The notes under the pieces were generated by a model that did no database searches, had not been told where the DNA came from, and saw nothing but the letters and a program-made list of their open reading frames with translations. This document shows positions 8,437 to 15,990 of a stretch of DNA of 64,000 nt, piece by piece; the stretch's first letter is position 1; the number at the start of each line of letters is the position of its first letter. A program made the position numbers and the translations under genes. Origin of the DNA: Bacteroidota bacterium (GTDB lineage: Bacteria; Bacteroidota; Bacteroidia; Chitinophagales; LD1); contig CANJRM010000005.1 of NCBI GenBank assembly GCA_947476645.1, positions 1-64,000 of the forward strand, in the 5' to 3' direction.

Positions 8437-8465
8437 AAAATGTCCCGATAAAATCAGGACATTTT
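8437..8465 (-). terminator. Intrinsic terminator between the two ArsR-type genes
   Basis: Arms 8437-8449 and 8453-8465 pair over 13 positions with one mismatch around an AAA loop. On the minus strand the hairpin is followed by a run of eight T, so it should end the transcript of the upstream regulator gene at 8488-8844. Confidence 0.8.
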
Positions 8466-8487
8466 ATAATGTTTAAACAGCTAAGTT

Positions 8488-8844
8488 TTATCCTTTTTGT
8501 GCCAATTGCTCTACCAATTCAGTTACTTCTTCTATTCTTTTTTTGTTGACAGAATAGAAAATGAATTTGCCCTGACGGGTAGTGCTTACCACATCAGCCC
8601 TTCGCATAATAGCCAAATGCTGCGATGCAACCGATTGTTCCAATTTAAGAATGTCGTAAATTTCGGTAACGGTGATTTTCTTTTTCTGTTCAATGAGAAC
8701 AAGCATCTGTTTGCGAAGGGGATGGTTCAATGAACGAAGCGTAAGCACGGCTCTGCGCAGTTTTGCATATTCCAGTTTAATCTGTCCTCCGTTGTCTTTT
8801 CCTATTACCAAAGTTTCCTTGGCGAGTTTTGCTTTTGCTGACAT
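8488..8844 (-). CDS. ArsR-type winged-helix regulator, second paralogue
   Basis: 118 residues. It resembles its neighbour through LRSLNHPLRKQMLVLI, LEQSVASQHLAIMRRADVV and TTRQGKFIFYSVNKKRI, with a longer N-terminus of about 30 residues. It also contains no cysteine. The shared wing sequence GKFIFYSVN suggests a recent duplication or shared ligand. The terminator at 8437-8465 follows it. The signal and regulated genes cannot be inferred, though the cysteine-poor rhodanese-like gene lies on the same strand downstream. Confidence 0.8.
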   Translation of the reverse strand: MSAKAKLAKETLVIGKDNGGQIKLEYAKLRRAVLTLRSLNHPLRKQMLVLIEQKKKITVTEIYDILKLEQSVASQHLAIMRRADVVSTTRQGKFIFYSVNKKRIEEVTELVEQLAQKG

Positions 8845-8877
8845 GGCGATTGTTTTTTAAGGGGTTATTGAAATTCT

Positions 8878-9561
8878 TTATGGAATATTTTTTTTGACTT
8901 TTACTTCAAATTCTTTTACATAAACCGGTTCGAAGTAGGCTGTATTTTCAAATCTTTTCTCTGCCATCTTTTTTTCGGAAATACCAATCATGCTTCGCGA
9001 AGTGCAATCTGTATTTTCTACAAAAACAAAACTATTGTCAAATACTGTTCTGCATTTTTCTAAACAATTTCCTCCTATTCCTACTTGTCCAAAACCTGAA
9101 ATTTCATTGACAAAATTTGTATCAAGAGTCACTGCTTTTGCTGAAAGAACTTCTTTTCCTTGTTGGTCAAATATAGATACGAAAGCATCCATTCTTTTAG
9201 CATCCATGAGAGTTAAATAATAAGATAATGAATAATCCGTACGCTGCCGCATGTTTTCGGCAATGCTTTGCAGGGTTGGAACGGAGAGCAACGGTATGTC
9301 AAGCGAGTAGCATAAACCCTTAGCCACAGAAACGCCAATTCGCAAACCTGTATAAGAACCGGGACCCGAACTTACTGCTACTGCTTCGATTTGAGCGTAA
9401 GTAATTTTGTGTTCGTTCAACAGTTCATCAATCATGGTGGTGAGCAGATGCGCATGTGAATGGGCTTCAGTGGTTTCACGATAGCCAAGTAGCTTTCCAT
9501 CTTGTGCCAGGCAAATAGAGCAAACAGGAGAAGATGTTTCGATGTTTAGAATTAGTGGCAT
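8878..9561 (-). CDS. tsaB: tRNA threonylcarbamoyladenosine synthesis protein TsaB
   Basis: 227 residues with the ASKHA-type fold. It starts LILNIETSSPVCSICLAQDGKLLG and carries HSHAHLLTTMIDELL and AVSSGPGSYTGLRIGVSVAKGLCYSLDIPLLSV (about 61-93), which define TsaB/YeaZ. TsaB pairs with TsaD in the t6A37 tRNA modification complex as a non-catalytic partner. It lies upstream of the ArsR-type gene on the same strand. A TAGCTTTG -7 motif (9584-9591) precedes it. Confidence 0.93.
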   Translation of the reverse strand: MPLILNIETSSPVCSICLAQDGKLLGYRETTEAHSHAHLLTTMIDELLNEHKITYAQIEAVAVSSGPGSYTGLRIGVSVAKGLCYSLDIPLLSVPTLQSIAENMRQRTDYSLSYYLTLMDAKRMDAFVSIFDQQGKEVLSAKAVTLDTNFVNEISGFGQVGIGGNCLEKCRTVFDNSFVFVENTDCTSRSMIGISEKKMAEKRFENTAYFEPVYVKEFEVKVKKNIP

Positions 9562-9583
9562 TAAGTTGATTCGGATTAGACCG

Positions 9584-9591
9584 CAAAGCTA
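9584..9591 (-). promoter_or_regulatory. -7 promoter element for tsaB
   Basis: TAGCTTTG on the minus strand is an exact TAnnTTTG match, ending 22 nt before the tsaB start codon. I did not find a clear -33 TTG at the right distance. Confidence 0.45.
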
Positions 9592-9676
9592 AAATATGGT
9601 TATGTAAGTTTAAGAAGCGTCCTAAAGATTATTCTGACGAAAAATCAAAACAGCTGAAAAAAACAGAATACAATCT

Positions 9677-10129
9677 TTACTTCCCCGCTACTTCTTTCAC
9701 CGCTGCGCTAGCCAAACCCATTTCATAACCTTTACTCAATAAAAACCGAAGCAGTTTTGTTTTTCTGTCGCGTTCGGTTTTGCCCTTAATGCTTCCCCAT
9801 TTTTTTTCTGCGGCATTTTTTATTTGCTCATGATAATCGCCTTCGTCTAAATCATCGAGATACTTTTTTATTACCGCTGCACTTATGCGTTTGGTATAAA
9901 GTGCCGATTTTATTTTCGCCTTGCCCCATTTCTTTTTTGCATGTGCACTTACAAACGCTTTTGCAAAGCGGTCTTCGTTCAAGAAATTGTCTTCTTGTAG
10001 TTGGACTAAATATTTTTCAAAATCAGATTTCTTTATTTTTAGCTTAAATAATTTCTGTTGCACATCATGCACGCATCGTTCCTGATACGCGCAAAAACTG
10101 CAAAGCTTTTCGTAAATCTCTTTGTCCAT
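9677..10129 (-). CDS. recX: Regulatory protein RecX
   Basis: 150 residues, made of repeated three-helix units typical of RecX. CSFCAYQERCVHDVQQKLFKLKI forms the first, LQEDNFLNEDRFAKAFVSAHAKKKWGKAKIKSAL the second, and the third holds KKYLDDLDEGDY. RecX binds RecA filaments and limits their growth. recA itself is not in the window. It is divergent from the MFS transporter across about 90 bp. The identification is good, helped by the characteristic length and spacing of the units. Confidence 0.88.
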   Translation of the reverse strand: MDKEIYEKLCSFCAYQERCVHDVQQKLFKLKIKKSDFEKYLVQLQEDNFLNEDRFAKAFVSAHAKKKWGKAKIKSALYTKRISAAVIKKYLDDLDEGDYHEQIKNAAEKKWGSIKGKTERDRKTKLLRFLLSKGYEMGLASAAVKEVAGK

Positions 10130-10190
10130 GTTAACTGCAATTTAGTTTTCGTTGCTCATGGGCATAAATATATTCGCACAAAACTTGTAT

Positions 10191-10218
10191 TAAGCCCCCT
10201 TTGGGGGTTGGGGGCTTA
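10191..10218. repeat. GC-rich palindrome touching the MFS start codon
   Basis: TAAGCCCCC (10191-10199) pairs perfectly with GGGGGCTTA (10210-10218) around a 10-nt loop. The A of the MFS start codon is the last paired base. Similar small GC-rich palindromes occur near 25307, 26991 and 28331. A TATATTCG motif at 10169-10176 may be the promoter -7 element. Confidence 0.75.
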
Positions 10219-11492
10219 TGAAAAACTCACGCGCCATATATCTTCTGCTTCTCGCTAATTCCATCTCTGGAATTTCACAGGGCATTTCTATGCTGGCTAT
10301 TCCGTGGTATTTCACCAGCATTATTCACCGCGAAGAACTTTTCGGCAAAGCATATTTTTTGATTACCGCCATTTCGTTGGTCTGGGGTTTGTATGCAGGC
10401 ACACTCATTGACAAATACAACCGCAGAAAAATTTTTCTGGTGATGAATATTGTTGGTTTGTTCATTCTCACAGGCATTTCACTGATTGGATTTCAAAACA
10501 ATTCGCTGCCCTGGTTTTTGGTGGTAAGTGTTTTTGCCACTACTGCTTTCATCTACAACATTCACTTTCCCAATCTGTATGCTTATGCGCAGCAAATAAC
10601 TTCGAAAGAAAACTATCAGCGCATTACATCGCTCCTCGAAATTCAGGGACAACTTACCTTTACTATTTCCGGGGCACTTGCCGCCATTCTTTTAACGGGC
10701 ATTGACCATCATCTAAACTTTTTCGGGGTTAATATTTCACTTCCATTTAGTTTTCGTGCATGGAAGATTCACGAAATATTTGCCATTGATGCAGCCACCT
10801 ATGTAATTGCCTTTGTCATTATCTATAACATCCGTTCTTTCTCCGTTGCAGAAATAAAAATTGACACTGCCGGTTTGTGCGAAAGAATTAAAGTGGGTTT
10901 GGGCTTTTTGAAAAAGCATCCCGCCATTTTTCATTTCGGAAACTCTTCGCTGCTGGTGTTTTTGACCATTCTCATTTTCGGCACTTACGTGCAGCCTGTA
11001 TATGTCAATACATTTTTGAAACAGGGCGGAGATGTTTATGCCTTTGGCGATATGGCGTTTTCGTTCGGAGCTTTACTCGCAGGGTTTCTCACCACTAAAA
11101 TCTTCGGAGAGAAAAACGCAGTGCGCGGAATAATTGTATTGAGTGTGGTTGCGGGCATCATGTATTCGGTCGTGGTGGTCAATAAAATATTGCCGCTGTT
11201 TTTTCTCGCCAACTTTGTAATAGGCAGTTGCAACGCTGCTATCAGAATTCAGCGCATCACCTATCTGTTTCATCACGTTCCTAATTTTGTAATTGGAAGA
11301 GCAGGAAGCATTTTTTTCGTTATCAATGTTTTTCTGCGGCTTTGCTTAATCGGCTTTTTCACGCTTCCGTTTTTTCATAAGAGCGACAACATTATTTACA
11401 CAGTTGCGCTCATGTCGGTTATATGTTTTGTCGGAGCGTTTATTCTTTGGAGTATTGAGGAGAGATTGAATAAAGAGAAGCTTACCCTATAA
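10218..11492 (+). CDS. Major facilitator superfamily transporter
   Basis: 424 residues with about 12 hydrophobic segments. The MFS loop 2-3 signature appears as YAGTLIDKYNRRKIFLVMNI (about 55-74). A large loop near the middle contains AEIKIDTAGLCERIKVGLGFLKKHP. It resembles the MFS group that includes macrolide-type and enterobactin-type exporters, so export of a small molecule is the likeliest role, but substrate is unknown. The start codon is at the edge of a strong hairpin (10191-10218), which may limit translation initiation. A weak hairpin follows the stop. Confidence 0.85.
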   Translation: MKNSRAIYLLLLANSISGISQGISMLAIPWYFTSIIHREELFGKAYFLITAISLVWGLYAGTLIDKYNRRKIFLVMNIVGLFILTGISLIGFQNNSLPWFLVVSVFATTAFIYNIHFPNLYAYAQQITSKENYQRITSLLEIQGQLTFTISGALAAILLTGIDHHLNFFGVNISLPFSFRAWKIHEIFAIDAATYVIAFVIIYNIRSFSVAEIKIDTAGLCERIKVGLGFLKKHPAIFHFGNSSLLVFLTILIFGTYVQPVYVNTFLKQGGDVYAFGDMAFSFGALLAGFLTTKIFGEKNAVRGIIVLSVVAGIMYSVVVVNKILPLFFLANFVIGSCNAAIRIQRITYLFHHVPNFVIGRAGSIFFVINVFLRLCLIGFFTLPFFHKSDNIIYTVALMSVICFVGAFILWSIEERLNKEKLTL

Positions 11493-11501
11493 AAATCCAA
11501 A

Positions 11502-11534
11502 ACCCGCTCTAGGAGTTACGGCTCTTACGCGGGT
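11502..11534 (+). terminator. Hairpin downstream of the MFS gene
   Basis: ACCCGC (11502-11507) pairs with GCGGGT (11529-11534); the loop can itself pair GAG with CTC. There is no T-run after it on the plus strand; on the minus strand GGGTTTTGGATTTTT follows. It may be a weak terminator. The rest of the 11493-11736 gap shows nothing else except the hairpin at 11696. Confidence 0.4.
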
Positions 11535-11695
11535 ACTTGATTCTTGAAATTGCCTTTTACAGCAATCGTTATTTAGTTTCGTTAATAGGCCAGTGAGGCA
11601 CTAAGGTTGGGTCAATTTTTTTCATACGCGAGTTGATTGAAGGTGTTTTGGTTTACGGTATGCTAAAAAAATAGTTTCGCTTTGTTAGAAAATAA

Positions 11696-11713
11696 AGGGG
11701 CAACAATGCCCCT
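11696..11713 (-). terminator. Terminator-like hairpin after the Asp-rich lipoprotein gene
   Basis: AGGGGCA (11696-11702) pairs with TGCCCCT (11707-11713) around ACAA. It sits 24 nt beyond the stop codon of the minus-strand lipoprotein gene and is followed on that strand by TTTATTTTC. Confidence 0.65.
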
Positions 11714-11736
11714 AAAAAATTTTTTGTCAATGAAAA

Positions 11737-12396
11737 TTACAAACCTGCCAATCCGCTAAAGCTTACATTTCTCAACAACTTAGAGTTGCCGTTGCCGTCA
11801 TACATTTTTGCCGTAAACGTTCCTGCAAATTTTGTTGATGTACCTACGTATTCTCCACGAGAAGTGATGGTAATTGTGCTACCTGTTTGGTCGCCATTCG
11901 AAGTCCACAGAACCCCTGCATTGTCGCGGAAGGTTACATAGCCACCATCTTGATTGTTTCCATCAACAAAAGAAAATGTTCTTGGAGCAAGCATATCAAA
12001 ATGTTCTTGTGATGTAGGATAAGGTGCTATAAAAACACGGATAACTACTTTTCTAACTTCTATAGAACCGTGTGTTCTTACAGCGGTGCCACCATCGGTA
12101 GTTGTCCAACGCGTTCCGGTTACAAGAGCGGTGTTATCATCGTCATCATCATCATCTCCATCGTGATTGTCATGATTGTCAACATAATCAAGCGAAGTGG
12201 TGAACGCCTCCGGAGTTCCCTGCAACATCACAGGAGCACCGTCAAAATTTCCTTGCAAGAAATACTCGGGCTGGGTGGTGTTAGTGTTGTTATTTGAAGT
12301 AGTTGGCGTAGTTTCTTTTTTGCAACTACTTACAGCTAATAAAGCAAACAGCGCAACAGTTAGCGCAATGTTGAATTGGAGTAAATTCTTTTTCAT
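11737..12396 (-). CDS. Lipoprotein with Asp-rich segment, function unknown
   Basis: 219 residues. A lipoprotein signal ends in LLAVSSC, followed by a Thr/Asn-rich linker. Around residues 73-88 lies a very acidic stretch (DNHDNHDGDDDDDDDN), a plausible cation-binding or disordered loop. The C-terminal part is beta-rich with Gly/Thr repeats, resembling the many Bacteroidota surface lipoproteins of the CHU/DUF6252 kind, though no family is certain. A TATCTTCG -7 motif lies at 12415-12422 on the minus strand. A terminator hairpin follows, so it is probably a single-gene transcript. Confidence 0.75.
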   Translation of the reverse strand: MKKNLLQFNIALTVALFALLAVSSCKKETTPTTSNNNTNTTQPEYFLQGNFDGAPVMLQGTPEAFTTSLDYVDNHDNHDGDDDDDDDNTALVTGTRWTTTDGGTAVRTHGSIEVRKVVIRVFIAPYPTSQEHFDMLAPRTFSFVDGNNQDGGYVTFRDNAGVLWTSNGDQTGSTITITSRGEYVGTSTKFAGTFTAKMYDGNGNSKLLRNVSFSGLAGL

Positions 12397-12496
12397 ATTC
12401 GTTTGAATTGTGACCGAAGATAAGGCGCAGTTTCGATTTTATAGAATTCTTTTTAGAGCAAGAATAAGATGGGAATATTTTCGTATGTGGAGCTAC

Positions 12497-13627
12497 CTAC
12501 TCCTTAATTTCAAATTCCTTTACTCCTGTGGGAGCGTTTATAGGATTGGAGCGCACAATTTTACCCGGAGGAAAGCTAACCGTGTAAGTGCTCCAACGCA
12601 AATCGGGCTTATAGTAATCGGTAGAAATAATTTGCGCTCCGCTTTCAAAAGCGGCATCGCGCGATGTGCAGTCGTTCTCTCTGGCTTCGCGGGTGTCACC
12701 GTCAGCACGGGTGCGAACGATGTAGCCCTTTTTCACCAACTCTTTTATTTCTTCTTTCTCGCTCTTTGAACCGTTCTTAATTACAAAAGCGCATTCGGGT
12801 TTTCCAGGCTCGGCATAATAAAACATGGCTCTGCCCTGCAACGAAGGATGACCAACCGGATAAGTTTTTTCCGCATCACCTTCCATAATAAAGATGACCT
12901 TTCCTCGACAGCTATCGAGCATAGGCCAATCATTGTGTGTAGCCATTTCGTTGAGTGAAGGATATTTGCCGCGGATTTTATCGGGGGTTAGAATGCTTTT
13001 CAAATCATTTCCGAAGACAGATTTTATTTCTGCATCTATTGAATCGCAGGCTGCGGCATCAAATTTTATACTACGCTTAAATCCGAAAAAGCGAAGCAGT
13101 CCGTTTACATCTCCGGGTCCATCACCTTTGGTTTCTATATTGATAAAGAGCGTCATGTGCTTAGGATGTTCATCGCTCCATTTTTTTACAGTAGTCAACG
13201 CTTGTTTGAAAGTGTAGTAATTGGTTTGATAGTCCACGTCTTTTATGTGCAGCACTTTAAACCCCGGTTGTTTCAATTCTTTAATACCCGATTTTTGTTT
13301 CAGCCCGCACACAAAAGCATTTATTCTGCGCTTGTAAAAAGTGCCGCCTTTCGGGTCGTTGTAAATATCAATTTCCAAACCGCGAACGGGATAGTAGTTA
13401 AACTGCGAATCGAAAGGCAGATGTCCGTAATCAATTCCTTCCGGATTCAAATCTTTACCTAATCGCTGTTTAAACTTCATCAGAAAAGCAAAAACTTTTG
13501 GGTCGGGCTTCTTCTTGTAGCTATTATGGCTGCCTATGGTTTGAATTTGATTGAGGTGGAATTTGTTTCCATACTGCGCCTCTACCGCAAAAGCAAAAAG
13601 GCAGAAGATTAAAGTGAGAAAGCGCAT
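12497..13627 (-). CDS. Secreted Ca2+-dependent phosphoinositide phospholipase C-like protein
   Basis: 376 residues. A signal peptide (MRFLTLIFCLFAFAVEAQ) is followed by a TIM-barrel-like phosphodiesterase. Recognisable features are IQTIGSHNSYKKKP (first catalytic His), RGLEIDIYNDPKGG (acidic metal ligands), KVLHIKDVDYQTNYYTF (second catalytic His region) and the late THNDWPMLDS and RGKVIFIMEG. These match the Ca2+-dependent PI-PLC C1 family. In bacteria such enzymes are secreted or periplasmic, but the natural substrate is seldom known; a glycerophosphodiester or phosphoinositide is possible. It stands alone between the lipoprotein gene and prfA. Confidence 0.8.
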   Translation of the reverse strand: MRFLTLIFCLFAFAVEAQYGNKFHLNQIQTIGSHNSYKKKPDPKVFAFLMKFKQRLGKDLNPEGIDYGHLPFDSQFNYYPVRGLEIDIYNDPKGGTFYKRRINAFVCGLKQKSGIKELKQPGFKVLHIKDVDYQTNYYTFKQALTTVKKWSDEHPKHMTLFINIETKGDGPGDVNGLLRFFGFKRSIKFDAAACDSIDAEIKSVFGNDLKSILTPDKIRGKYPSLNEMATHNDWPMLDSCRGKVIFIMEGDAEKTYPVGHPSLQGRAMFYYAEPGKPECAFVIKNGSKSEKEEIKELVKKGYIVRTRADGDTREARENDCTSRDAAFESGAQIISTDYYKPDLRWSTYTVSFPPGKIVRSNPINAPTGVKEFEIKE

Positions 13628-13679
13628 CGTAAAAATTATTTGAAAATGAAAAAGAGATTTGAATTTGCGTAAGGCATGC

Positions 13680-14756
13680 TTACACCATCACGTTGCTTTC
13701 TTTGAGTTTTTCTGTTTGCTCGGCTACGGCAAGCCCTTCAATCATTTCGCCAATTTCGCCATTCATAAAAGCATCTAGATTATAAACGCTCACGTTAATG
13801 CGGTGGTCAGTAATTCTTCCTTGCGGATAATTATATGTGCGGATTTTTGCAGAGCGGTCACCCGTGCTCACCAATGTTTTTCTGCGTGCAGCAATTTCAT
13901 CTTCGTGTTTGCGCACTGCGCTTTCATAAATTTTTGTCTTAAGCATTTTCATCGCATGCTCGCGGTTTTTATGTTGCGAGCGCTCTTGCTGACAAGCAAC
14001 GATTGTATTGGTAGGTAAGTGTGTTAAACGCACAGCACTCTCTGTTCTGTTTACGTGCTGCCCGCCCGCACCCGATGCACGAAACACATCCATGTGAATA
14101 TCGGCAGGGTTGATATACACTTCCACTTCATCGGCTTCGGGCAATACCGCAACGGTAACTGCCGATGTGTGCACCCGACCTTTGGCTTCGGTCAACGGTA
14201 TGCGTTGCACGCGATGCACACCACTTTCAAATTTCAATTTACCGTAAACATTTTCACCGGTAATCTCCATCACAATTTCTTTGTAGCCACCGTTATCGCT
14301 GTCACTCGCACTTGCAGTTACTACCTGCCAGCCGAGCGTTTCGCAGTAGCGCGTATACATACGCGTGAGGTCTCCCACAAAAATACAGGCTTCATCACCA
14401 CCCGTTCCTGCACGAATTTCCAACAATACATTGCGCTCGTCTTCGGGTTCTTTAGGAACAAGCAATTGTTTTAGTTCATCTTCTATTTTTTCCTTCTGTG
14501 TTTCAAGTTGTGCTAAATCATTTTTTGCAAGGTCACGAAACTCTTCATCGCTTTCGGTATTGATAATTTGTTTGTTGGTGTCAATATTGCCTTGTACCAT
14601 TTGATACTGCTCATACACGTTCACCACTTTTTCCAACTCGCGATATTCTTTGTTGAGTTGCGCATAGCGTTTCATATCTGCCATAGCAGCAGGATCGCTG
14701 AGCGTTTTGCCCAACTCCATAAATTTTCCCTTTAGGTTTTCTAACTGACTGAACAT
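13680..14756 (-). CDS. prfA: Peptide chain release factor 1
   Basis: 358 residues, the family length. The GGQ motif that enters the peptidyl-transferase centre is at 231-233 within FRASGAGGQHVNRTESAVRLTHLPT. The stop-recognition tripeptide position reads PLT (187-189) in RVQRIPLTEAKGRVHTSAV, fitting the PxT of RF1 rather than the SPF of RF2, so it should read UAA and UAG. ERSQHKNREHA is also conserved. A TATTTTAG sequence on the minus strand (14789-14796) may be its -7 element. Confidence 0.97.
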   Translation of the reverse strand: MFSQLENLKGKFMELGKTLSDPAAMADMKRYAQLNKEYRELEKVVNVYEQYQMVQGNIDTNKQIINTESDEEFRDLAKNDLAQLETQKEKIEDELKQLLVPKEPEDERNVLLEIRAGTGGDEACIFVGDLTRMYTRYCETLGWQVVTASASDSDNGGYKEIVMEITGENVYGKLKFESGVHRVQRIPLTEAKGRVHTSAVTVAVLPEADEVEVYINPADIHMDVFRASGAGGQHVNRTESAVRLTHLPTNTIVACQQERSQHKNREHAMKMLKTKIYESAVRKHEDEIAARRKTLVSTGDRSAKIRTYNYPQGRITDHRINVSVYNLDAFMNGEIGEMIEGLAVAEQTEKLKESNVMV

Positions 14757-14938
14757 GATTTGCGTTTCGAATAATTATTTGAAGCGCGCTAAAATAAAAA
14801 TTAGTGCATCGCTAAAAGAGAAAAGAGAGGAGTGCGCTTCATTCTACACAAGCTGCACAACATATTTTCCATAGTGCTTTTTGTATCTGTGGTTAGCAGC
14901 GAAACAAATGCTTTTACTATTGCGTTCGTGTAATAACT

Positions 14939-15751
14939 ATGAAGAAAGTTTGCACCACAATTACCGTTTTAATTTTTCTAGCGCTCGGCATAGCTGCGCA
15001 AAACTCGAACGTTATAATTATTAACGGCACCTACGAAGGGGACTGGAAAGACGGCAAAATGGAAGGCTACGGAAAAGCGGAAATGCATGATGGCTCTATC
15101 TACACCGGATATTGGAAAAACGACCAGCGTAATGGTACAGGCAGAGGTGGATTTCGCGATGGCTCGGCTTACTATGGCGACTGGAAAGACGACCGCATGC
15201 ACGGTACCGGCATTTACGAATTTGTAAATGGCGATAAATATTCGGGCACCTTTGTCAATAACGAAATGCAGGGACAGGGCACTTACACTTACGCCAATGG
15301 AAATCGTTACATAGGAGAATTTGTGCACGATAAAATGATGGGCAGCGGAAAACTTTATTACGCCAACGGTGATGTGTATGAAGGCAATTTGATTAACGGG
15401 CTTAAAGTTGGCAAGGGCAAATACACTTACCGCAACGGAAATGTTTTCGAAGGATATTTTGCAAGTGATAAAAAAGAAGGATTCGGAAAATTGAGTTTTG
15501 CCAATGGCGATGTTTACATAGGCGAGTTCGTGAGTAACAACCGCACGGGCAAAGGCACTTTTGTTTTAGCAAAGGGCGATAAATACGAAGGTGATTTTTT
15601 GAACGGCATGATGCACGGCTCGGGCGTTTATACATGGGCAACAGGCGGAAACTACAAAGGCACATGGAGCTACAATGTTTGCAACCGCGAAGCGCGCGCA
15701 CAGGCAAATGATGAAGGAGAGAAAACGTTGACTGATAACAGCGGGAAATAA
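14939..15751 (+). CDS. Secreted MORN-repeat protein
   Basis: 270 residues. A signal peptide (about 1-20) is followed by nine full MORN repeats and part of a tenth at a 23-residue period: units such as YEGDWKDGKMEGYGKAEMHDG and YIGEFVSNNRTGKGTFVLAKG. MORN repeats fold as an extended beta sheet and often mediate membrane or protein contacts. No catalytic domain is attached and the C-terminus is short and polar. It is probably a periplasmic or surface scaffold protein, role unknown. The 182-bp gap upstream shows no clear gene; a possible TACTATTG -7 element precedes the start. Confidence 0.85.
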   Translation: MKKVCTTITVLIFLALGIAAQNSNVIIINGTYEGDWKDGKMEGYGKAEMHDGSIYTGYWKNDQRNGTGRGGFRDGSAYYGDWKDDRMHGTGIYEFVNGDKYSGTFVNNEMQGQGTYTYANGNRYIGEFVHDKMMGSGKLYYANGDVYEGNLINGLKVGKGKYTYRNGNVFEGYFASDKKEGFGKLSFANGDVYIGEFVSNNRTGKGTFVLAKGDKYEGDFLNGMMHGSGVYTWATGGNYKGTWSYNVCNREARAQANDEGEKTLTDNSGK

Positions 15752-15776
15752 ACTACTGCTTCATACAAATAAAAAA

Positions 15777-15800
15777 ACTCCCGCCCTTTCGAGCGGGAGT
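15777..15800 (-). terminator. Strong hairpin with A-tract on its left side
   Basis: ACTCCCGC (15777-15784) pairs with GCGGGAGT (15793-15800) around eight bases. A run of seven A precedes it, so the T-tract belongs to the minus strand, although the neighbouring genes are both on the plus strand. It may still help end the MORN gene transcript. Confidence 0.55.
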
Positions 15801-15890
15801 ACAACCAACCGTGTTTTCATTAGTTCAAAGCTGATTGTTTTTTAAGGAACCTAACCTTAGGTCAAACATACATGCAACGGCACCAACTTG

Positions 15891-15948
15891 TTGTCATAGA
15901 ATTGTCATTTTTTTCAGAAATCTTCACTTTTTTACAATTCTATGACAA
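15891..15948. promoter_or_regulatory. Perfect 15-bp inverted repeat upstream of selD
   Basis: TTGTCATAGAATTGT (15891-15905) and its exact reverse complement (15934-15948) flank a 28-nt T-rich spacer. The repeat ends 42 nt before the preferred selD start. It could be an operator pair, a large RNA hairpin or an uncharacterised regulatory element. No SECIS-like feature was recognised. Confidence 0.6.
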
Positions 15949-15990
15949 TTGAACAGTGCAAAAAGAAAAATGCACCTTCGTTTCATAGAA

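Noticed and set aside
11493-11736. tRNA-like or small RNA gene after the MFS transporter
   Set aside because: The ACCCGC/GCGGGT hairpin has an inner GAG/CTC pair but no cloverleaf, no T-loop and no CCA; a terminator-like hairpin is simpler.
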